A DNA stretch of 10,614 nt, taken from contig JAITQR010000158.1 in assembly GCA_031288815.1 (NCBI GenBank), positions 1 to 10,614 of the forward strand, written 5' to 3'. The translations under genes and the position numbers were made by a program. Below, piece by piece: positions 5,796 through 10,614 of this stretch. The notes beneath the pieces were generated by a model. The model ran no database searches, was not told the origin of the DNA, and saw only the letters and a list, made by a program, of their open reading frames with translations. How positions within the stretch are numbered: position 1 is the stretch's first letter; the number at the start of each line of letters is the position of its first letter. The DNA comes from Treponema sp. (GTDB lineage: Bacteria > Spirochaetota > Spirochaetia > Treponematales > Breznakiellaceae).

Positions 5796-6519
5796 ACCCC
5801 GCCCGGATAAACAGAATCGAGGAGGCAAGGGCGGAGAAGGCGACAAGGATCGCCAGAATCCAGGGAGTGCCCCTGAGGAGGATCATGAAGTTGTACGTAC
5901 CGTGGATGGCCACGGCGGATAAAAAGCGCAGCAGGGCGGGAAAGGGGTTTTCCCGCAGATCCGCCGCGGCCGCGCCCACCCGGGCTCCGCAGGCGCCGTG
6001 CAGGGGAGCGGCGGTAAAGGCCCGGATAAAGGCGACGCCCATGTCCGCCGCCCCGTAGGAGGCGTTTTCTATGGCCGCGAAGCCGAGGCCGGCCGTAAGC
6101 CCGGCAAGGGCTCCCCAGAATCCCGGTTCTGGCGCGACGGCGCGGGGGTCGGTTTCGCCGCCCTTCCGGGCCCAGGGGACAAGGTTTCCGCCGCCGGAAG
6201 GCGTGGGGAACCTGGCGGCCGCCCGGAAAAAGGCCAGAAAGACAAGGAGCCGGCCCGTCTCTTCCGCCAGGGCGACTTTGCAGAAGACCGTATACAGAAC
6301 CCGGCCTGTTCCACCGGCTCCCGGCGGGATGTCCGGCAGAAGGCGCTGTAAAACCAGGGCGACAAGCAGGGAAGCGGCCCCGGCAAGCAGGAACAGGAGA
6401 AACCAGTGCGGGGGCAGGGAAAAACGGGAAAAGCGGAACCACAGGTAGAGGAAAAGCACCGGCAAAGCGGAAATAAAAATCAGCAGGAAGAGAACGTTTA
6501 TACCACCCATATATAGCAT
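5782..6519 (-). CDS. PrsW family intramembrane protease
   Basis: This 245-residue polytopic membrane protein has about seven hydrophobic segments. It carries the family's conserved motifs: E86-E87 (LAEETGR), E151-N152 (GFAAIENASY), R166 with H174 (RAFTAAPLHG) and H206 with N210 (AIHGTYNF). These Glu/His residues are thought to form the metal or catalytic site. PrsW of Bacillus cleaves the anti-sigma factor RsiW; no sigma/anti-sigma pair is nearby, so the target here is unknown. The start is uncertain. The ATG at 6519 has a G-run (GGGGGG) four bases upstream and puts the first membrane helix at the N-terminus. The ATG at 6582 would overlap the divergent kinase gene, and one at 6510 has no visible ribosome site. 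Residues about 104-134 form a low-hydrophobicity loop. Confidence 0.85.
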   Translation of the reverse strand: MLYMGGINVLFLLIFISALPVLFLYLWFRFSRFSLPPHWFLLFLLAGAASLLVALVLQRLLPDIPPGAGGTGRVLYTVFCKVALAEETGRLLVFLAFFRAAARFPTPSGGGNLVPWARKGGETDPRAVAPEPGFWGALAGLTAGLGFAAIENASYGAADMGVAFIRAFTAAPLHGACGARVGAAAADLRENPFPALLRFLSAVAIHGTYNFMILLRGTPWILAILVAFSALASSILFIRAGFRRR

Positions 6520-6549
6520 AATACCCCCCAAACCGTTAAGGTAAAGCCC

Positions 6550-7155
6550 ATGGAAACCATCCTGCTGGTGGGCCCGAAACATTCAGGCAAAACCAGCGCC
6601 GGCCGCGCCCTTGCCCGGCTCTGGACGGAAAAAAACGATTCGGCGGCGTCCTTTATCGATCTGGACGAACTGGTGGAAGATCGGACAGGGAAAAGCCCCC
6701 GTAGCCTGTACGGGGAAGGCCCGGAGATCTTCCGGAAGGCCGAGGCGGAGGCCCTGCGGGACATCTTTGACCAGGCGGGAGGGGTGAACCGGCCGGGCCT
6801 ATCCTGCGGCCCGGACGGCAAAGGGGGAAGACGGATTGTCGCCGCCGGCGGGGGGCTCGCGGACAACGGCGAGGCCATGGATCTGCTTAAACGTTCCGTA
6901 TCCAGGAGCTCCGGCCGGGTCTTTACGGTTTACATCGAGGTTGCCCCGGAAACCGCCTGGGAACGGATAGCGGCGGCGGCGGAAAACGGCGGCGGGCTTC
7001 CCCCCTTCCTCAAAACGGAAAACCCCCGGGAAACCCACCGGCGGCTCCACCAGCGGCGGGGGGCGGCCTACCGGGAAATCGCGGATCTGAGCGTCAGGGC
7101 CGGGGAGACCCCGGAAGAAACGGCCGCCCTCATACTGAAATCCCTGGAGGTGTGA
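6550..7155 (+). CDS. aroK: Shikimate kinase-like P-loop kinase
   Basis: Shikimate kinase phosphorylates shikimate at the 3-hydroxyl in the cytoplasmic chorismate pathway. This 201-residue protein has the Walker A loop GPKHSGKT (8-15), the D37-x-D39 motif (FIDLDEL), and R62 in GEGPEIFRKAEAEAL. It also has the GGG loop (100-102) and R170 in RRGAAYREIAD, matching shikimate-binding Arg136 of the M. tuberculosis enzyme. Two oddities: an insert of about 20 residues (77-96, Gly-rich) before the GGG loop makes it longer than the usual 165-180, and the LID position reads LPPFL where RPLL is usual, so the LID arginine is missing. No other aromatic-pathway gene is nearby. It abuts the next gene with no gap, so both are probably in one transcript. 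A related kinase of another small molecule is possible. Confidence 0.75.
   Translation: METILLVGPKHSGKTSAGRALARLWTEKNDSAASFIDLDELVEDRTGKSPRSLYGEGPEIFRKAEAEALRDIFDQAGGVNRPGLSCGPDGKGGRRIVAAGGGLADNGEAMDLLKRSVSRSSGRVFTVYIEVAPETAWERIAAAAENGGGLPPFLKTENPRETHRRLHQRRGAAYREIADLSVRAGETPEETAALILKSLEV
7146..7150 (+). promoter_or_regulatory. Ribosome binding site for the solute-binding protein gene
   Basis: GGAGG lies inside the last codons of the kinase gene, five bases before the ATG at 7156. The kinase stop TGA (7153-7155) is immediately followed by that ATG, which points to translational coupling. Confidence 0.75.
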
Positions 7156-8391
7156 ATGAACGCGAAGAAGATGGCCGGGCTGGTTTTTCTTCCGGTCCTT
7201 GTCTTATCGGCGGTTTTAGCCGCCCGTTGTTTCGGCCCTCCTGAGAAGGAGCCGGAAAAAACGGAACTGCTTATCAGCGTCATGCGGGAAAGCGGCCTGG
7301 ACGGGGATGATTTCGCGCCCCTCATCGAGGAGTACGCCGAACTCCACCCGAAGCTGCTTATAAACACGGAAACCCGGAGTTTTGAGGAACTGCTGCGCCC
7401 CCGTCCCGATCCGGCGGGGGGGACGGCCCCCGGGGATGTCCTTATCCTGGACGGCCGGTATCTCCGTGACTTTATCGACAGCGAGGCCCTCTTCTCCCTG
7501 GAAGATTACCACCCCTCCGATTCCCCCCTGGAACGCTGGGCCCTTCCCCTGAACGCCTCGATAGATCTGCTGTTTTACAATACCGACCTGCTGAAAAAGG
7601 CGGGCTTCGACCGGCCGCCGGGAACCCGCGCCGATTATCTGCGATACGCCCGGGCCCTTCGGGACATGAGGGGAAACACCGGCGTCTACGGCGGCGCCCT
7701 GGGTTTGAGCCCGGATGACGGCAGGGGGGTATACCGGGACATCCTGTCGTGGATATGGGCTTCGGGGATCCCCCTGAGCCGGGACGGCGCGCTGGACTTC
7801 AACGGCAGGGCGCTGAACGGGGCGCTGGACTTCCTGGCCGCGCTTGAAAAGGAAAAGCTCCTTGCCCCGGGCAGTTTTGAGAAAACCGGCGAACAAAGAA
7901 TCGGCGAATTTGTTGAAGGGAAGATCGGCATGATGATCGGCTCGGTTCGGGACATCCCCAGGCTGCGGGAAAGGATGGGGGAAAACAGCTTCGGGGTTAC
8001 CCGGATCCCCGAGCCGGAGGATTATCCGGGAAAGCCGGTTTTCGGCCTCTGGGTCTGGTACGGGGCTGTTTTCCGGCAAAGCGCCAGGCGGGAGGCGGCC
8101 GGGAACTTCCTGCTTTTCCTCAGGGAAAGAGGCCCCGCCCTTACCGGACAGCTTAAAACGGTGCCGGGACACGCCGAGACCGCTTCGGTAAGGCCGGAAG
8201 ATCCCCTTTACGCCAAAATCTGGGACATGTACGAGGGGGCCGATCTGGCGCGGGAGCTTCTGGGTTTTCCCGGAGAGGCGGTCTTGGAAGACGCGCTGCG
8301 CCGGGAACTGGAGCTGATGTTCAGGGAAAACCGGGGCGCCGCGGAAACCGCTTTGGCGGTACAGCGGAGATGGGACCAATGGAAACCCTGA
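7156..8391 (+). CDS. ABC transporter extracellular solute-binding protein (family 1, sugar type)
   Basis: This 411-residue protein has the layout of family 1 (carbohydrate-type) binding proteins that deliver ligand to ABC importers at the outer face of the cytoplasmic membrane. The N-terminus is two lysines and a hydrophobic stretch (about 7-23) ending AARC, then a charged linker. Family landmarks are LPLNASIDLLFYNTDLLKKA (about 134-153), a GKIGMMIGSV segment in the middle, and FGLWVWYGAVF followed by the FLLFL helix. C25 might suggest a lipoprotein, but arginine at -1 breaks the lipobox, including the looser spirochaete form, so a cleaved or retained signal anchor is equally likely. There are no ABC permease or ATPase genes next to it. 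It follows the kinase gene with no gap and precedes lrgA by 24 bp. Substrate unknown. Confidence 0.82.
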   Translation: MNAKKMAGLVFLPVLVLSAVLAARCFGPPEKEPEKTELLISVMRESGLDGDDFAPLIEEYAELHPKLLINTETRSFEELLRPRPDPAGGTAPGDVLILDGRYLRDFIDSEALFSLEDYHPSDSPLERWALPLNASIDLLFYNTDLLKKAGFDRPPGTRADYLRYARALRDMRGNTGVYGGALGLSPDDGRGVYRDILSWIWASGIPLSRDGALDFNGRALNGALDFLAALEKEKLLAPGSFEKTGEQRIGEFVEGKIGMMIGSVRDIPRLRERMGENSFGVTRIPEPEDYPGKPVFGLWVWYGAVFRQSARREAAGNFLLFLRERGPALTGQLKTVPGHAETASVRPEDPLYAKIWDMYEGADLARELLGFPGEAVLEDALRRELELMFRENRGAAETALAVQRRWDQWKP

Positions 8392-8415
8392 CGGTTTTTA
8401 TGCTAAGGTTCTGAT

Positions 8416-8790
8416 ATGGAAATTTTACGGCAGTTGGGCCTCATCCTCGCCTTTGGATTCGCCAGTGAAGTAATCGCCCGGTATGTTCCTGTCGGGCTTC
8501 CCGCGGGGGTCTTGGGCATCCTCCTGGTACTGGCGGCCCTGGGCGCGAAGATTCTAAAACCGGAACATTTCGGGAAAACCGCGGATTTTGTGAGCGGCAA
8601 CATGGCTTTCTTCTTCCTCCCCCTGGCGGTGACGATTCTGCAGAACTACGAATCGATTAGGCCGATCCTGCTCCTCTTTACCGGCGTCTGTATAATCACT
8701 ACGGTTATTACCTTCGCGGCAGCCTACGGGACGGTGCGTTTCCTCAGGCGGCTCCTCTCGGGGGGGAAGGGAGTCCCCTTTTCCGGATGA
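8416..8790 (+). CDS. lrgA: CidA/LrgA family membrane protein
   Basis: A 124-residue protein with four membrane segments (about 7-25, 28-48, 62-81, 86-110) and a basic, Gly-rich C-terminal tail, as in the LrgA/CidA group. The stretch VPVGLPAGVLGILLVLAALG is close to the family signature. LrgA/CidA proteins were first described as holin- or antiholin-like factors; some LrgAB pairs act as pyruvate transporters, and the plant LrgA-LrgB fusion PLGG1 moves glycolate and glycerate. The ATG at 8416 has AAGG seven bases upstream. The stop overlaps the lrgB start by four bases (ATGA), so the two proteins are made together. No LytSR-type two-component regulator is in the window. Confidence 0.9.
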   Translation: MEILRQLGLILAFGFASEVIARYVPVGLPAGVLGILLVLAALGAKILKPEHFGKTADFVSGNMAFFFLPLAVTILQNYESIRPILLLFTGVCIITTVITFAAAYGTVRFLRRLLSGGKGVPFSG

Positions 8791-9467
8791 ACGAAATACT
8801 TTCCATGCCCCTCTCCGGTATCCTGGTGAGCATTGGGGCTTACCTCGTGGGCCTCCAAATACGCCGGCTTATCCCCCACCCCCTGGCCAACCCCCTGGTG
8901 ATTGCCAATGTTCTGATAATCCTGACGGTGATCTTTACCCCCCTAAGTCCCGAACAGTACATGGCGGGGGCGGGTTTTATCTCCCTTTTCATCGTCCCCG
9001 CCACGGCTACCCTGGGCCTCAAGATCTACCGGCAGTGGGCCAATTTTAAGGCCAACATGATCCCCGTCCTGGGGGGCTGCGCCGCCGGTTCCGTGGTCTC
9101 GGTCGCCAGCCTCTGGGGGCTCTGCCGCCTCTTCGGCATTGACGGAACCATTAGCCTCTCCCTGTTTCCCAAATCGGTAACCACCGCCATCGCCATGGAG
9201 CTTTCGGCAAAGTACGGCGGCCTTGTGGGGGTAACGATTCCCGCCGTGATCATCACCGGGGTTTTCAGCGCCTTTGCCAGCCCCTTCTTTATCAAAGCCC
9301 TGAAACTGAAAGACCCGGTGGCCGCGGGGGTCGCCATGGGCGTCTCGGGCCACGCGATCTGCACCTCCGTTGCCCTGGAGCTTGGGGAAACCCAGGGCGC
9401 CATGAGCGGCATCGCCATCGGCGTGGCGGGGCTCTTTACCAGTGTTATTTTTCTCCTTTTCTTTTAG
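8787..9467 (+). CDS. lrgB: LrgB family membrane protein, partner of LrgA
   Basis: This 226-residue integral membrane protein is the usual length for LrgB/CidB. It has six to seven hydrophobic segments and two strong family signatures: LFPKSVTTAIAMELS (about 126-140) and GVSGHAICTSVALELGE (about 185-201). It is thought to form a complex with LrgA in the cytoplasmic membrane. Reported roles of LrgAB are control of murein hydrolase export or autolysis and, in some species, pyruvate uptake. The start is fixed by the ATGA overlap with lrgA. The nearest purine-rich run is about 13 bases upstream, so translation probably depends on coupling. Transcription converges on the FAD-linked dehydrogenase gene 58 bp downstream. 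Confidence 0.93.
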   Translation: MNEILSMPLSGILVSIGAYLVGLQIRRLIPHPLANPLVIANVLIILTVIFTPLSPEQYMAGAGFISLFIVPATATLGLKIYRQWANFKANMIPVLGGCAAGSVVSVASLWGLCRLFGIDGTISLSLFPKSVTTAIAMELSAKYGGLVGVTIPAVIITGVFSAFASPFFIKALKLKDPVAAGVAMGVSGHAICTSVALELGETQGAMSGIAIGVAGLFTSVIFLLFF

Positions 9468-9512
9468 GAGCCTCCGGCGCGGGTGATGACCGGCGATCCA
9501 GTTTTAAAATTC

Positions 9513-9530
9513 AACCGTGCCGGTTTTATA
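9513..9530. terminator. Candidate bidirectional terminator between lrgB and the dehydrogenase gene
   Basis: AACCG-tgc-CGGTT (9513-9525) is a perfect five-base-pair stem with a triloop, running into TTTATA on the plus strand and, on the minus strand, GAATTTT. Its end overlaps the dehydrogenase stop codon. A longer alternative pairs ACCGGC (9489-9494) with GCCGGT around a 25-base loop. The stem is short, so this is tentative. Confidence 0.35.
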
Positions 9531-10614
9531 AAAATATCTTGCCCGGGTTCATAATGTTGTTCGGATCCCAGGCGTTTTTAATGGCCCGCATCAGATCCAG
9601 TTCTACCGGATCGATAAGCTTTTCCAGGTATTCCCGGCGTTTTATGCCGATCCCGTGTTCCCCGCTGATCTTCCCGCCTAAGCCGCCGGTAATCCGGTAC
9701 AGTTCTTCAAGACACCGGCCCTCGTTCCACTTCCAGGTCTCCATGGGCATGGCCGGGTCCTTAACCAGGGTGGCGTGGAGATTGCCGTCCCCGGCATGGC
9801 CGTAGCAGGGAATCTGCACCTGGTACTTTCTCCCCAGCCGTTCCAGTTCCGGGATTATCTCGGGGATCCGGGAACAGGGGACCACAATGTCCTCCAGGCT
9901 TTGGATGGGGCTTGAAACCTTAAAAGCCTCGGCAATATTCCGGCGTACATTCCAGATCCGTTCGATATTGTTCCGGTCCTCCGCCACGTAGACCTCCATG
10001 GCGCCCCTGTTTTCGCAGAGGGTTCCAATTTCAATCAGATCCGCTTCGATTTGATCGGCGTTGTTGCCGTCCAGCTCGATAAGGAGCATGGCCCCGGCGT
10101 TTTCGTAGGGGAGGCTTTCGTTGAGATACCCGCAACTGGTGACGATCGAAAGCCGGTCCATGAACTCGATGCTGGTGGGGGTGAGCCCCCGGGAAAGGAT
10201 CACCGGTACCAGGTCAATGGCCTCCTTGGGGGTTTTGAACAGGACCAGGAGATCCCCCCTGCTTGAGGGATAGCCGATGAGTTTAACGATGGCCTTGGTA
10301 ACGATCCCCAGGGTTCCCTCGGAACCGATAACCAGGGATTTGAGGTCATAACCGCTTACATCCTTATCCAGTTTTCCCCCCAGCCGGACGATCTCCCCCC
10401 GGGGGCTTACCAGTTCCAGGCCGATGATGTACCGGCCGGTTACGCCGTACTTGACCGCCTTGCCCCCGCCGGCGTTTTCCGCGATGTTGCCCCCAATGAC
10501 GCAGGTTTGCAGGCTCATGGGATAACCGGCGAAAAAAAGCCCCTCCGCCTGGACCGCGTTGGCCAGATCGTTGGTTACCATCCCCGCCTCAACCACCGCC
10601 ACCATGTTGGCCTT
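9526..10614 (-). CDS. FAD-linked 2-hydroxy acid dehydrogenase (glycolate/D-lactate, GlcD-like), 5' end cut by window edge
   Basis: The C-terminal 362 residues of a protein of the VAO/PCMH FAD-binding family are visible; GlcD proteins have about 460-500, so roughly 100-130 N-terminal residues lie beyond the edge. The open frame runs through the edge (Lys-Ala-Asn before the first visible Met), so that Met is not the start. Visible FAD-domain motifs are IGGNIAENAGG and GYDLKSLVIGSEGTLGIVT. The C-terminal cap domain has H-A-G-D-G-N-L-H, S-G-E-H-G-I-G and the closing WDPNNIMNPGKIF, all typical of glycolate oxidase subunit GlcD and D-lactate dehydrogenases. It would oxidise glycolate or D-lactate, passing electrons to a partner (iron-sulfur subunit, Etf or quinone) not seen here. 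Which substrate it uses cannot be told from sequence. Confidence 0.88.
   Translation of the reverse strand, partial: KANMVAVVEAGMVTNDLANAVQAEGLFFAGYPMSLQTCVIGGNIAENAGGGKAVKYGVTGRYIIGLELVSPRGEIVRLGGKLDKDVSGYDLKSLVIGSEGTLGIVTKAIVKLIGYPSSRGDLLVLFKTPKEAIDLVPVILSRGLTPTSIEFMDRLSIVTSCGYLNESLPYENAGAMLLIELDGNNADQIEADLIEIGTLCENRGAMEVYVAEDRNNIERIWNVRRNIAEAFKVSSPIQSLEDIVVPCSRIPEIIPELERLGRKYQVQIPCYGHAGDGNLHATLVKDPAMPMETWKWNEGRCLEELYRITGGLGGKISGEHGIGIKRREYLEKLIDPVELDLMRAIKNAWDPNNIMNPGKIFL

Noticed and set aside
6071..6448. Plus-strand frames opposite the prsW-like gene
   Set aside because: These are shadows of high-GC coding DNA; the minus strand has the conserved Glu/His membrane motifs.
7216..8379. A 387-codon open frame antisense to the solute-binding protein gene
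   Set aside because: It is Pro/Arg/Gly-rich with no family motifs and mirrors the GC-rich third-position bias of the real gene on the other strand; the sense frame has clear SBP landmarks.
8416..9467. lrgAB as a phage holin or toxin-antitoxin module
   Set aside because: No phage genes or endolysin nearby, and the LrgB signatures indicate the chromosomal LrgAB family.

Overview
The window looks like a chromosomal segment of a high-GC, Gram-negative-type bacterium. My best guess, from overall protein character alone, is a spirochaete near the GC-rich termite-gut Treponema lineage. Supporting points are the style of the Zn-dependent phospholipase C-like protein, the mix of AT-rich palindromic spacers with GC-rich coding sequence, and good sigma70-type promoters. 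No rRNA or marker gene is present to prove it. There are ten protein genes, two of them cut by the window edges. I see no tRNA, rRNA, CRISPR array, transposase or phage gene.

Left part, minus strand: a UraA-type uracil/nucleobase permease (3' end missing) lies downstream of a 616-residue membrane protein that joins an N-terminal alpha/beta-hydrolase to a C-terminal multi-pass membrane domain. The two are separated by a 295 bp GC-rich spacer full of inverted repeats. The hydrolase gene has a near-perfect promoter, TTGACA-17-TATCAT. Upstream of it is a 460 bp non-coding region packed with palindromes and direct repeats. Next, still on the minus strand, is a metallo-beta-lactamase-fold hydrolase with all its metal ligands.

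Middle: the MBL gene diverges from a plus-strand Zn-dependent phospholipase C-family gene, and each has a candidate promoter in the shared 283 bp spacer. The phospholipase-like gene meets a minus-strand PrsW-family intramembrane protease tail to tail, with a 14 bp overlap of stop regions.

Right part, plus strand: a compact run of four genes reads shikimate kinase-like, extracellular solute-binding protein (no gap), lrgA (24 bp gap), lrgB (4 bp ATGA overlap). It diverges from prsW across only about 30 bp. It converges on a minus-strand FAD-linked glycolate/D-lactate dehydrogenase-like gene cut by the right edge. LrgAB-type proteins have been linked to pyruvate and glycolate/glycerate transport as well as to holin-like functions, so the GlcD-like neighbour hints at 2-hydroxy acid or pyruvate metabolism. 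That link is inference.

I found no convincing new multi-gene system. The signals most worth a second look are the 3.14-3.56 kb repeat mosaic, the 44 bp inverted repeat at 1.18-1.22 kb, the hydrolase-membrane fusion, and the unusual kinase/SBP/LrgAB gene set.
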